Assembly (NCBI RefSeq): GCF_026341855.1 | Contig: NZ_JAPENW010000001.1 | Coordinates: 1,426,001 to 1,490,000 of the forward strand | DNA length: 64,000 nucleotides | Reading direction: 5' to 3' | Source: Streptomyces sp. NBC_00568 | GTDB lineage: Bacteria > Actinomycetota > Actinomycetes > Streptomycetales > Streptomycetaceae | Part shown: one piece after another, positions 47,376 to 55,640 of the stretch | Layout of the letters: each line of letters starts with the position of its first letter | Numbering within the stretch: the first letter of the stretch is position 1 | Position numbers and translations under genes: made by a program | The notes under the pieces: model-generated | The model's database searches: none | What the model was told of the DNA's origin: nothing | The model's input: the letters and a program-made list of their open reading frames with translations, nothing else

Positions 47376-48140
47376 TCACACCAGGACCCCGGCCGACTCC
47401 TCCACCTCCAGGAGCGACGCGCTCTGCCGCTCCGCCTCGAACGCCTTGTGCCCGCCACGCAGGCCGAACAGCCGCTTGGTGAGGGCGATGTAGAGGACGG
47501 CGAGAATATTCAGGACCAGCGTGGCGATCTTCAACCAGCTGATGTGCTCGGTGAGTTCGTAGATCTCCAGCGGAAGGAACGCCGCGGTGGCGACGACCGT
47601 GAGGTACTCCGCCCAGCGCTTGGCGTACCAGAGCCCGACCGCCTCGACGATCTCGATCAGCGCGTACACCAGCAGCAGGACGGCGACCAGCAGCAGCGTG
47701 GAGTGCTTGTAGCCGAAGGTCTTCTGGATGGTGCCGACCACGGGCGAGTGGTCGAGGTCGTAGTGGAAGTGCCGGAAGACGGGGCGGAGGACGTCGAGGT
47801 ATTCGTCGAAGAGGCGGCGCACCGCGTCCTGGCTGTTGCTGAACTTCCACACGGCGGCCGCGACCAGCACGATGAACACCCCGCGCACAGCCCGCTCGAT
47901 CGCCAGGAAGCGCAGGATGAACAGATCGCGGAGCACCTTGCCGCGGGGCACGAGCGGCGCTTCGCCGGCGGGGCCCGTGCCGTGCGGATCGCCCAGCGCG
48001 AAGTCGCCGCAGCGCAGACAGCGCCAGGCCTCGCCGAGACCCGTCTCGGCGCGCAGCCGCTCCCGCAGCACCCGCTCGTCGGGCGCGTACGTCACATGGC
48101 CGCGCCGGGCGCACGTACGCCGGTCCCAGTCGATCTTCAT
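47376..48140 (-). CDS. DUF2127 integral membrane protein
   Basis: A 254-residue protein. An N-terminal soluble part of about 70 residues has a CxxC pair (WRCLRCGDF, plus Cys in RRTCARRGH), a possible zinc-ribbon-like site. Four hydrophobic helices follow (LAIERAVRGVFIVLVAAAVW, TLLLVAVLLLVYALIEIVEAVGLWY, YLTVVATAAFLPLEIYELT, IATLVLNILAVLYIALT), matching DUF2127. No function is known. ATG 48140 has GGAGG about 9 nt upstream; the frame is open to 48236 but homology starts here. Confidence 0.82.
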   Translation of the reverse strand: MKIDWDRRTCARRGHVTYAPDERVLRERLRAETGLGEAWRCLRCGDFALGDPHGTGPAGEAPLVPRGKVLRDLFILRFLAIERAVRGVFIVLVAAAVWKFSNSQDAVRRLFDEYLDVLRPVFRHFHYDLDHSPVVGTIQKTFGYKHSTLLLVAVLLLVYALIEIVEAVGLWYAKRWAEYLTVVATAAFLPLEIYELTEHISWLKIATLVLNILAVLYIALTKRLFGLRGGHKAFEAERQSASLLEVEESAGVLV

Positions 48141-48165
48141 GCTCGGTGTCCTCCGCAGAACGTGT

Positions 48166-48196
48166 CGTGCCGTGCCGGTCGGTCCGGCACGGCACG
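48166..48196. repeat. 13-bp inverted repeat upstream of the DUF2127 gene
   Basis: CGTGCCGTGCCGG (48166-48178) and CCGGCACGGCACG (48184-48196) with a 5-nt loop. It lies in the promoter region of the DUF2127 gene and could be a second read-through stop for the exporter transcript or an operator. Confidence 0.5.
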
Positions 48197-48255
48197 GTAG
48201 TGCACATGTTCTACGAGACGGCGGCCCGCGGGTCACGGTTCCGGGCGGCCTGGAC

Positions 48256-48281
48256 GCCGCCCGGCCGAGCGGCCGGGCGGC
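48256..48281 (-). terminator. Terminator of the MFS exporter gene
   Basis: Perfect 12-bp arms GCCGCCCGGCCG (48256-48267) and CGGCCGGGCGGC (48270-48281) with a 2-nt loop, 15 bp beyond the exporter stop. Confidence 0.7.
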
Positions 48282-48296
48282 GGGGTGGGTCAGGGG

Positions 48297-50282
48297 TCAG
48301 CGGGTCGTCTTTCCCGCGGACACGGTCTCCTCCGACGACACCTCGGCGTCCACCGGGGCGTCCGCACCGACCGCGGCGCGCGTCCCCGTACCGGCAGCGC
48401 CTTCCGCCCCCGCCCCGGCGCCACCTTCGGCCCCGGTCCCGGTCTCGGTCTCGGTCTCGGTCTCGGCCCCAGTCCTGGTCCCGGCCCCGGTCTCGGCCCT
48501 GGTCCCGGTATCGGCACCGGCCCCGGTCTCGCCACCGGTCCCGGCCCCGGTCTCATCCCCGGTCCCGCTGCCGGACTGATCACGGGTCCGGCCCTCGGCC
48601 TCGCCGCCGGCCCGCTTCGCGGCGCCGTTCTCCGATTCGCGCTCGGCCGCGGCCTCGGACTCCGTGCGCCCCTTGCGCGGCAGCAGCACGGCCACCAGCA
48701 CCGTGCCCACCCCCAGGATCACCGCTCCGACGAGGCTGGTGTGTGCCACCGCGTCCGAGAAGGACGAACCGACCGCGTCCGCCATCTGCCGTGCTCCGTC
48801 GGCGAGTTGACCGGCCTGCGCCTTCAACTGGGCCGCCTGCTCGGCGTTCGCCGTCTGCGCGGCCTGTTCGCCGAGCGCGCGGGCCTTGTCGCCGATGCCC
48901 TGGGCGACGGCGTATCCGGCGCCCACCGAGTCCTGGGCCGTGGTCAGGGCGCCCGCCGGGAGCTTGCTGCCCGCGGTCGCGTCCGCCAGGTGCGAGGAGT
49001 ACGAACCGGCCAGCACCGAGCCGAGGATGGCGATGCCGAGCGAGCCGCCGAGCTCCAGCGAGGTGTCGTTGACCGCGCCGCCGACGCCCAGTTCGGCCTC
49101 GGGGAACGCGCCCATGATGGCGTCCGTGCAGGGCGAGAGCGCGAGCCCGATGGCGAGGCCGAGGATGACGAGGGGCAGGACGAGGTCGCCGTACGCCGAG
49201 GAGGCGTCCACCCGGGTGAGGAGCGCCAGCGCCACCGTGCCGCCGACCATGCCCGCGGTCACCGTGAACTTCATGCCGATGCGCGGGGTGAGGTACCCGG
49301 TGAGCGCCGAGCCCACGAAGACGGCGCCGGCGAGCGGCAGCATCCGTACGCCGGTGTCCAGCGCGTCGTAGCCGAGGACGAACTGGAGGTGCTGGGTGAG
49401 GTAGTAGAAGGCGCCGAAGACGGCCAGGAAGAAGAGGGCGACGGCGAGGTTCGAACCGGCGAAGCGACGGTGGGCGAAGCGTCGTACGTCGACGACCGGG
49501 CGCGGGTGGCGCAGCTCCCACAGGACGAAGAGGACCAGTCCGGCGCCGGCGGCCACCGCGGCGGTCACGGCCTTCGCGCCCCACCCGAAGTGCGGGCCTT
49601 CGATGATCATGTAGACCAGCGAGCCGATCCAGACGACGGAGAGCAGCCCGCCGACGTAGTCGATGCGGTTGTGGTGCGCGGCCTTGGACGGCGGTACGAG
49701 GACGAGCGTGCCGACGATGGCGAGGGCGGCGATCGGCACGTTGATCAGGAACGTGGACGACCAGCCGTGGTGCTCCAGGAGGGCGCCCGCGACCAGCGGC
49801 CCGGCGGCGATCGCAAGGCCGGCGGTGGCGGTCCACAGGACGATCGCCTTGGCCCGTTCGGCGCGCGGGAAGGTCGCGGCGAGCAGGGAGAGCGTGGCCG
49901 GCATGATCAGCGCGGCACCGACGCCCATGACGGCGCGGGCCGCGATGACCCCGGTGGAGCTGTCGACGAGCGATCCGGCGACCGCGCCGCCGCCGAAGAC
50001 GACGAGTCCGAGGATGAGCGCGCCGCGGCGGCTGTACTTGTCGCCGATGGCGCCGAGCAGCAGCATCAGCGCGGCGTACGGGACGGTGTATCCGTCGATG
50101 ACCCATTGCAGGTCGGCGCTGGACAGGCCGAGGTCCTGGGTCATGTCGGGAGCCGCGACCGTGAGGGCGGTGTTCGCCATGACGATGATCAGCAGGCTCA
50201 GGCAGAGCACCAGCAGCGCCCACCAGCGCCGGGCGTAGGGCCGGTCCATCCTCTCGACCGGCTCGTTCATGACGAGACGCAT
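48297..50282 (-). CDS. MFS multidrug exporter, DHA2 (EmrB/QacA) family, with repetitive C-terminal tail
   Basis: A 661-residue 14-helix drug:H+ antiporter. The N terminus WWALLVLCLSLLIIVMANTALTVAAPDM and the motif C-like segment ALIMPATLSLLAATFPRAERAKAIVLW are typical of actinomycin/QacA-like exporters. After the last helix (AVILGVGTVLVAVLLPRKG) comes a hydrophilic tail of about 115 residues made of GTGAE/TETGAG-like repeats, absent from ordinary members. ATG 50282 has GAGGAAGG upstream; ATG 50270 is an alternative. It is divergent from a TetR gene and its promoter is covered by two operator palindromes, so it should be repressed and drug-inducible. Confidence 0.9.
   Translation of the reverse strand: MRLVMNEPVERMDRPYARRWWALLVLCLSLLIIVMANTALTVAAPDMTQDLGLSSADLQWVIDGYTVPYAALMLLLGAIGDKYSRRGALILGLVVFGGGAVAGSLVDSSTGVIAARAVMGVGAALIMPATLSLLAATFPRAERAKAIVLWTATAGLAIAAGPLVAGALLEHHGWSSTFLINVPIAALAIVGTLVLVPPSKAAHHNRIDYVGGLLSVVWIGSLVYMIIEGPHFGWGAKAVTAAVAAGAGLVLFVLWELRHPRPVVDVRRFAHRRFAGSNLAVALFFLAVFGAFYYLTQHLQFVLGYDALDTGVRMLPLAGAVFVGSALTGYLTPRIGMKFTVTAGMVGGTVALALLTRVDASSAYGDLVLPLVILGLAIGLALSPCTDAIMGAFPEAELGVGGAVNDTSLELGGSLGIAILGSVLAGSYSSHLADATAGSKLPAGALTTAQDSVGAGYAVAQGIGDKARALGEQAAQTANAEQAAQLKAQAGQLADGARQMADAVGSSFSDAVAHTSLVGAVILGVGTVLVAVLLPRKGRTESEAAAERESENGAAKRAGGEAEGRTRDQSGSGTGDETGAGTGGETGAGADTGTRAETGAGTRTGAETETETETGTGAEGGAGAGAEGAAGTGTRAAVGADAPVDAEVSSEETVSAGKTTR
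48430..48575. repeat. Simple-sequence repeat in the exporter C-terminal tail
   Basis: Iterated hexamers GGTCTC/GGTCCC/GGCCCC (plus-strand reading) fill this stretch, including four consecutive CGGTCT units near 48445. They encode the Thr/Glu/Gly-rich tail. Such arrays change length by slippage. Confidence 0.8.
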
Positions 50283-50336
50283 GGCTGCGGCCGCCTTCCT
50301 CGATCGACGGGTACGGAGATCCGTCCGCACCAGAAC

Positions 50337-50399
50337 TTGCACAACGGAGTGCAATTGCACAACCCTGTGCAATGTACGAGATTGCACAGCGCTGTGCAA
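50337..50399. promoter_or_regulatory. Three 18-bp operator palindromes between the exporter and tetR
   Basis: O1 TTGCACAACGGAGTGCAA (50337-50354), O2 TTGCACAACCCTGTGCAA (50355-50372) and O3 TTGCACAGCGCTGTGCAA (50382-50399) share TTGCAC-N6-GTGCAA arms; O3 is a perfect palindrome. O1 and O2 abut (18-bp spacing), and O3 is 27 bp from O2. These are almost certainly sites for the divergent TetR protein. Confidence 0.85.
50371..50399 (-). promoter_or_regulatory. Predicted exporter promoter overlapped by operators
   Basis: On the minus strand TTGCAC (50394-50399, inside O3) and TACATT (50371-50376, touching O2) are 17 bp apart, a good -35/-10 pair. Occupation of O2 or O3 would block RNA polymerase. 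Confidence 0.65.
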
Positions 50400-50487
50400 A
50401 TGCAGGAGGTGGAGAGGTGGAGACCCATGACGAGGGAGGTGGAGGCCCATGACCGCGGGACGGGTGGCCGCCCGAGGGGCGGGCAGA

Positions 50488-51105
50488 ATGGCAGCCATGA
50501 CCACGGGTAGCCCGAGCCGCGCCGATGTGAACCGCCGCCGCATCCTCGACGTCGCACTCGCCGAACTGCTGCGCGATCCCGACGCGTCCATGGACCAGAT
50601 CGCCCGAGCGGCGGGGGTCGTACGGCGCACGGTGTACGGGCACTTCCCCAGCCGCGAGGCACTGATCGGCACCCTGACCGACGAGGCCGTGGCGGCGGTC
50701 GCGGCGGCGCACGCGGCGGGCCGCGCAGGGGTCGCGGACCCGGCCGAGTCCCTGGCCCGCTCGACCCTCGCCGTCTGGGAGATCGCCGACCGTTACCGGC
50801 TGCTGGTCGCCCTCGCCCAGCGCAGCGTCACCATGCAGGGCATCCGCGAGCGCCTCACACCGGTCCGGGAGGCCTGCGCGGAGATCCTTCGGCGCGGCCT
50901 CGAACAGGGCGTCTTCGCGTCCCCGCTGCCCCCGCGGGCACTGGCGTACGTGCACGAGCAGACCCTGTTCGCCCTGATGGAGGCGGTGAACGACGGGCTC
51001 CTGGCAGCGGAGGAGGCGGGCCGCTCCGCCGCGGTCACCATGCTGACCGCGGCGGGCGTACCCGCCTCGCACGCCACCGCACTGGTGGCGAAGCTGAGCA
51101 ACTGA
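50488..51105 (+). CDS. TetR-family transcriptional repressor
   Basis: A 205-residue regulator with an N-terminal TetR HTH (RILDVALAELLRDPDASMDQIARAAGVVRRTVYGHFPSREALIGTL) and an all-helical ligand-binding C-terminal domain (LRRGLEQGVFASPLPPRALAYVHEQTLFALMEAV). It is divergent from the DHA2 exporter with three palindromes between, the classical layout for a drug-responsive repressor that controls both genes. ATG 50488 has GAGGGGCGGG 5-8 nt upstream; ATG 50497 and 50449 are alternatives. Confidence 0.9.
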   Translation: MAAMTTGSPSRADVNRRRILDVALAELLRDPDASMDQIARAAGVVRRTVYGHFPSREALIGTLTDEAVAAVAAAHAAGRAGVADPAESLARSTLAVWEIADRYRLLVALAQRSVTMQGIRERLTPVREACAEILRRGLEQGVFASPLPPRALAYVHEQTLFALMEAVNDGLLAAEEAGRSAAVTMLTAAGVPASHATALVAKLSN

Positions 51106-51269
51106 GTCCCCGGAGGGGTCAGGGCCTCCGCGAACCCGGTCGCCTTCAGCGGTGCACCGGACGGCCAGGCCCGTGGGGGAAGCCCGACCGCCCGGCGTCT
51201 CGGGGGGGTGCGTCACGCGGCCGCAGAAAGCGAGCGCGTCCGGCGAAGGAAGCGAGCTTCGTCCGACGC

Positions 51270-51395
51270 GCGAAGCGAGCGCCCTGCGGGGCGGGAAGGG
51301 AGCTTCGCCCGGCGAAGGAACGGGCGTCGTCCGGCCGCAGGGCACGGGCCGCCGTCCGGCCGCAGGAACCGAGCGCCGCCCGGCCGCAGGGAGCC
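51270..51395. repeat. Degenerate GC-rich tandem repeats in the intergenic region
   Basis: The stretch holds imperfect units such as CGTCCGGCCGCAGG at 24-25-bp spacing (about 51328-51392), and farther left GAAGCGAGC/GGGAGCTTCGCCC-type units. The repeats lie directly downstream of the alkyltransferase-like remnant and appear to replace the rest of that gene. The 432 bp from 51106 to 51537 otherwise hold no intact gene. Confidence 0.65.
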
Positions 51396-51399
51396 GGTG

Positions 51400-51522
51400 C
51401 CATTCGGCGACGTCTCCGCACGTCATGACGCGCCCCGGCGGGATCAGCTCGGCGACCTCAAGGACCCGCTCCGCGTACCGTACGCACCGCGCATCCGGTG
51501 CCCGCCGCACCGCCGGCCCCAC
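51400..51522 (-). pseudogene. Remnant of an MGMT-family alkyltransferase-like (ATL) DNA-binding gene
   Basis: The minus strand encodes RYAERVLEVAELIPPGRVM, then TCGDVAEW, the N-terminal DNA-binding helices of alkyltransferase-like proteins of the O6-methylguanine methyltransferase family. From codon 42 the homology stops (no GRGGPRQVG-like or PWWRV-like segment in any frame), low-complexity repeats follow, and no stop codon occurs for 2.9 kb. The GTG start at 51522 lies 16 bp after the dctA-type stop codon, whose TAG forms part of a TAGGAG ribosome-binding site, so the intact ancestor was probably the second gene of that operon. Confidence 0.6.
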
Positions 51523-51537
51523 ACGGGGCCGACGCTC

Positions 51538-52923
51538 CTACGCCTTCACCGGCTCCTTCTCGCCGCCCTGTTCCGGCACGTCCGCGTGGACGTCGGCGGT
51601 GTCGGCGTCGTCCAGCAGGGTCTTCTCGTCGAAGGGCAGCTGTCCGGCGAGGACCTTGGCCACCCGCTCCCGGTCGATCTCCTTCGTCCAGGTGCCGATC
51701 AGGACCGTGGCCACGGCGTTGCCCGCGAAGTTCGTCAGGGCGCGCGCCTCACTCATGAAGCGGTCGATGCCGACGATGAGGCCGACGCCGTCCACCAGGG
51801 CGGGCTTGTGCGACTGGAGGCCGCCGGCCAGGGTGGCGAGGCCCGCACCGCTGACGCCCGCCGCGCCCTTGGACGCGACGAGGAGGAAGAGCAGGAGCGG
51901 GATCTGCTCCCCGATCGACATCGGCGTGCCCATCGCGTCGGCGATGTAGAGCGAGGCCATCGTCATGTAGATCATCGTGCCGTCGAGGTTGAAGGAGTAG
52001 CCGGTCGGGACGGTGATGCCGACCACGGGCTTACCGACGCCCAGGTGCTCCATCTTCGCGATGAGCCGCGGCAGGGCGGACTCGGAGGAGGAGGTGGACA
52101 GGATCAGCAGGAACTCCCGGCCCAGGTACTTCAGGAACGTCAGGATGTTCAGGCCCGTCACCACGCGCAGCAGCGTGCCGAGCACGACGAAGACGAAGAG
52201 GAAGCAGGTGACGTAGAAGCCGAGCATCAGCACGGCGAGGCTCTTGAGCGCGTCCAGGCCGGCGGAACCGGTGACGGCGGCGATGGCACCGAAGGCACCG
52301 AGCGGGGCCGCCCACATGACCATGGCGAGGACCCGGAAGACGAGCCGCTGGATGTGCTCCACCCCGCGCAGGACCGGCTGCCCGGCCGACCCCATGGCCT
52401 GGAGCGCGAACCCGGTGAGCAGCGCGACGAGCAGGGTCTGCAGGACCTGGCCCTCGGTGAACGCCGAGACCATCGTGGTCGGGATGATCGAGAGCACGAA
52501 GTCGACCGGCGGCAGCGCCTCCGCCGACACCTGCCCCTGACCGGCCTCCTTGACCGCGTCGGTCATCGCCAGGCTGCTGCCCGGCTCCAGGATGTTTCCG
52601 ACGACCAGGCCGATCGCCAGCGCGACCAGCGACATCACCAGGAAGTAGCCGAGCGCGATACCGCCGACGGCTCCGACCTTGGCGGCCTTGCGGACCGAGC
52701 CGATGCCCAGCACGATCGTGCAGAAGATGATCGGGGAGATCATCATCTTGATCAGGTTCACGAAGCCCGTACCGATGGGCTTCAGCTCGACCGCGAAGTC
52801 GGGGGCGATCAGACCCACGGCGATACCGAGGATCACGGCGCCGATCACGGCGATGTACAGATAGTGCGTGCGGTCCCGCTTGGCGGCGGGTGCGGCAGGT
52901 GCCGTTTGCGGCGTGCTGGCCAC
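51538..52923 (-). CDS. dctA: Dicarboxylate/amino acid:cation symporter (DctA/GltP family)
   Basis: A 461-residue DAACS-family secondary transporter for C4-dicarboxylates, or for glutamate/aspartate. Hallmarks are MMISPIIFCTIVLGIGSV, the Ser-rich re-entrant loop STSSSESALPRLIAKME, and PTGYSFNLDGTMIYMTMA, which forms the cation and substrate site. Eight membrane helices plus two hairpins are expected. GTG 52923 is supported by AAGGAGGG 5 nt upstream, better than the upstream ATGs at 52956 and 52947. It is divergent from a CitA/DcuS-type two-component system, which very probably senses the substrate and switches this gene on. Confidence 0.9.
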   Translation of the reverse strand: MASTPQTAPAAPAAKRDRTHYLYIAVIGAVILGIAVGLIAPDFAVELKPIGTGFVNLIKMMISPIIFCTIVLGIGSVRKAAKVGAVGGIALGYFLVMSLVALAIGLVVGNILEPGSSLAMTDAVKEAGQGQVSAEALPPVDFVLSIIPTTMVSAFTEGQVLQTLLVALLTGFALQAMGSAGQPVLRGVEHIQRLVFRVLAMVMWAAPLGAFGAIAAVTGSAGLDALKSLAVLMLGFYVTCFLFVFVVLGTLLRVVTGLNILTFLKYLGREFLLILSTSSSESALPRLIAKMEHLGVGKPVVGITVPTGYSFNLDGTMIYMTMASLYIADAMGTPMSIGEQIPLLLFLLVASKGAAGVSGAGLATLAGGLQSHKPALVDGVGLIVGIDRFMSEARALTNFAGNAVATVLIGTWTKEIDRERVAKVLAGQLPFDEKTLLDDADTADVHADVPEQGGEKEPVKA

Positions 52924-52961
52924 GGCTGCCCTCCTTGACGACGTCATCGGCATCATCCGGC

Positions 52962-53005
52962 GTGCGGCTCACGTCCGGCGGAACCCCGGAGTGCGGCTCG
53001 CGTCC
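52962..53005. promoter_or_regulatory. Direct repeat in the symporter/sensor-kinase intergenic region
   Basis: GTGCGGCTCACGTCC (52962-52976) and GTGCGGCTCGCGTCC (52991-53005) are 29 bp apart, close to three helical turns. They lie upstream of the symporter gene and are candidate binding sites for the neighbouring response regulator. Confidence 0.45.
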
Positions 53006-53139
53006 CGGGGGATCCGGGAGGCGTGGGCTCCCGGGGATGAGGGGACTATCTCCCGGCGTGTGAGGGCGGTCACCCTTCCGTTCATTGAGTTCACGCACCC
53101 CCGGAAGAGCTCCCGCCCGGGGGAGGCACACTGAACGGC

Positions 53140-54795
53140 ATGCGCCTCCCCCGTGTCCCGCGACCCCGCAGCCTCGCCGGCCAGCTCTTCGGCATGCAGG
53201 CGGTACTGATCGCGGTCCTCGTCGCCGGGTACGCGCTGTTCAGCTACATCAGCGACCGCGGCCAGGTCGAGGAGGCGGCCGGCCGTCAGGCGATGGCGGT
53301 CACCCGCTCGGTCGCGGACGCCCCGTCCGTCCACGAGGCCATCGGCACCGCGAACCCCACCGAGGACCTCCAGCCGTACGCCCTGCGGGTGCAGCGGGAC
53401 ACCGGGGTCGACTTCGTGACGATCATGAATCCGCGGGGCATCCGCTGGACGCACCCCGAGGAGGAGCTGATAGGCAAGCACTTCCTCGGGAACATCGGCC
53501 CCGCTCTGGAGGGCAGGTCCTTCACGGAGACGTACACGGGCAGCCTCGGCCCCTCCGTGCGCGCCGTCACCCCGATCCGGGTCGACGGCCGGACCATCGG
53601 CCTGGTCAGCGCCGGCATCAAGGTCGAGGCGATCACCAAACGCGTCCAGGACCAGGTGACGGCCCTGATCGGGGTCGCGGCGGGCGCGCTGCTGCTGGGC
53701 GGTATCGGCACCTACGTCATCAACGCCCGGCTGCGCCGCTCCACCCACGGCATGAACGCGGCCGAGCTGAGCCGTATGCACGACTACCACCAGGCCGCGC
53801 TGCACGCCGTGCGCGAGGGGCTGCTGATGCTGGACGGGCAGTTCCGGGTGGCCCTGATGAACGACGGCGGGCGGGAACTGCTCGGCGTCACGGACGACGT
53901 GGTCGGCCGTTCGGTGGCCGAACTCGGGCTGCCCGCGCCGCTGACGGGCGCGCTGCTGTCGGCGGAGCCCCGTGTGGACGAGGTCCATCTGACGGACGCG
54001 CGGGTGCTGGTCGTGAACACCACCCCGGTGTCCGGCGGCGAACGCCGCGGCACGGTCGTCACCCTGCGCGATGTGACCGAACTCCAGGCGCTGACCGGCG
54101 AGCTGGACTCGGAGCGCGGCTTCACCCAGGCGCTGCGCTCGCAGGCGCACGAGGCGGCGAACCGCCTGCACACGATGGTCTCCCTCATCGAGCTGGGCCG
54201 CGCCGAGGAGGCCGTCGGCTTCGCCACCGCGGAGCTGGAACTGGCGCAGACCCTCACCGACGAGGTGATCTCCGCGGTCAGCGAACCGGTCCTCGCCGCG
54301 CTGCTGCTGGGCAAGGCGGCGCAGGCGAACGAGCGCGGTGTGGAACTCGTGGTCTCCGAGGACAGCGGCATCGACGACGGTCTGCTCCCGGCCTCGCTCT
54401 CCGCGCGCGACCTGGTCACCGTCCTCGGCAATCTGATCGACAACGCGATGGACGCGGCGCAGGGCACGGCGGGCGCACGGGTCACGGTGACGGCGTTCAC
54501 CGACGCATCCGTCCTGGTCCTGCGGGTCGCCGACACCGGCTCCGGGGTGGACCCCGCCCACGCGGAGCAGGTCTTCCAGCGCGGCTGGTCCACGAAACCG
54601 GCGGGCCCCGGCGGCCGCGGCCTCGGTCTGGCCCTCGCCCGCCAGACCGTGAACCGTCACGCGGGCACGCTGGAGGTCCGCGAAGGAGTCGACGGCGGGG
54701 CGGAGTTCGAGGTGCGCCTGCCGTTGCCCTCGACCGTCCCGCCCGGCCGGTCCGCCCCGCCGTCCGAGTCCGCTGTGCCTGGAGGCGCCGTATGA
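53140..54795 (+). CDS. CitA/DcuS-family sensor histidine kinase
   Basis: A 551-residue membrane kinase. A first helix (LAGQLFGMQAVLIAVLVAGYALF), a periplasmic-type sCache domain (about residues 40-170, ending in VSAGIKVEAITKRV), a second helix, a PAS domain (LHAVREGLLMLDGQFRVALMND) and the kinase core follow in order. The phosphorylated residue is His337 in LRSQAHEAANRLHTM, the CitA/DcuS form of the H-box. N box LGNLIDNAMDAA and G boxes VADTGSGVD and GGRGLGLALA are intact. It should sense extracellular di- or tricarboxylates. Its stop overlaps the regulator start (ATGA). Confidence 0.92.
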   Translation: MRLPRVPRPRSLAGQLFGMQAVLIAVLVAGYALFSYISDRGQVEEAAGRQAMAVTRSVADAPSVHEAIGTANPTEDLQPYALRVQRDTGVDFVTIMNPRGIRWTHPEEELIGKHFLGNIGPALEGRSFTETYTGSLGPSVRAVTPIRVDGRTIGLVSAGIKVEAITKRVQDQVTALIGVAAGALLLGGIGTYVINARLRRSTHGMNAAELSRMHDYHQAALHAVREGLLMLDGQFRVALMNDGGRELLGVTDDVVGRSVAELGLPAPLTGALLSAEPRVDEVHLTDARVLVVNTTPVSGGERRGTVVTLRDVTELQALTGELDSERGFTQALRSQAHEAANRLHTMVSLIELGRAEEAVGFATAELELAQTLTDEVISAVSEPVLAALLLGKAAQANERGVELVVSEDSGIDDGLLPASLSARDLVTVLGNLIDNAMDAAQGTAGARVTVTAFTDASVLVLRVADTGSGVDPAHAEQVFQRGWSTKPAGPGGRGLGLALARQTVNRHAGTLEVREGVDGGAEFEVRLPLPSTVPPGRSAPPSESAVPGGAV

Positions 54796-55469
54796 CCGAT
54801 CCGATCCGCGTGCTCGTCGTCGAGGACGACCCCGTCGCCGCAGACGCGCACGTCATGTACGTCGGCCGGGTACCCGGCTTCACGGCGGTCGGCAAGGCCC
54901 GCACGGGTGCGGAGGCGCGCCGCGCGCTGGACCGTACGCCGGTGGACCTGCTGCTGCTCGATCTGCATCTGCCGGACGTGCACGGACTCCAGCTCGCCCG
55001 CTCCCTGCGCGCCGCCGGCTATCACGCGGACGTCATAGCCGTGACGTCCGCGCGGGACCTGGCGGTGGTACGGGAGGGGGTGTCGCTCGGGGTCGTCCAG
55101 TACGTGCTGAAGCCGTTCACCTTCGCCACCCTGCGCGACCGGCTGATCCGGTACGCCGAGTTCCGCGCGGCGGCCGGCGAGGCGAGCGGCCAGGACGAGG
55201 TGGACCGCGCGCTGGCGACCCTGCGCGCTCCGGGACCGGCCGCGCTGCCCAAGGGCCTGAGCGCGCCGACCCTGGAACGCGTGACCGTCACCCTCCGGGA
55301 CTGCGCCGACGGCCTGACGGCGGCCAAGGTCGCCGAGGCCGTCGGCATCTCCCGGATCACCGCCCGGCGCTATCTGGAGCACCTGGTCGAGGCGGGCCGG
55401 GCGGCGCGCGCTCCGCAGTACGGGACGGTCGGGCGCCCGGAGTTGCAGTACCGCTGGGTGAAGGGCTGA
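54792..55469 (+). CDS. CitB/DcuR-family response regulator
   Basis: A 225-residue partner of the adjacent kinase. The receiver domain has VVEDDPV acidic residues, phospho-acceptor Asp57 (LLLLDLHLPDVHG), Thr (AVTSARD) and Lys (YVLKPFTF). The C-terminal HTH (GLTAAKVAEAVGISRITARRYLEHLVEAGRA) is the CitB/DcuR type. It probably activates the divergent symporter gene. Translation is coupled to the kinase by the ATGA overlap. Confidence 0.92.
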   Translation: MTDPIRVLVVEDDPVAADAHVMYVGRVPGFTAVGKARTGAEARRALDRTPVDLLLLDLHLPDVHGLQLARSLRAAGYHADVIAVTSARDLAVVREGVSLGVVQYVLKPFTFATLRDRLIRYAEFRAAAGEASGQDEVDRALATLRAPGPAALPKGLSAPTLERVTVTLRDCADGLTAAKVAEAVGISRITARRYLEHLVEAGRAARAPQYGTVGRPELQYRWVKG

Positions 55470-55551
55470 CCCGCGAGGGGCTGAGAGGACCTCGATCAGC
55501 TCGCCGCGGGAGCCCCGTCAGGGCGCCCAACTCAAAGCCGCTGCACAGTCA

Positions 55552-55580
55552 TTGACCTGACATCCGCACATCTCTAACGT
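55552..55580 (+). promoter_or_regulatory. Predicted sigma-70-like promoter of the sugar ABC operon
   Basis: TTGACC (55552-55557) and TAACGT (55575-55580) are separated by exactly 17 bp, 61 bp upstream of the GTG start. This is one of the clearest vegetative (HrdB-type) promoters in the window. Confidence 0.65.
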
Positions 55581-55640
55581 TCGGCGGGCAGACAACTCGG
55601 CTCGAACGACAACGATGTCGGTCCGTAGGAGGTCCTGCCC

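Noticed and set aside
48580..51522. 980-codon minus-strand open frame
   Set aside because: Mostly a shadow of the TetR and exporter genes in another frame. Only its first 41 codons have real homology (alkyltransferase-like remnant), reported as a pseudogene.
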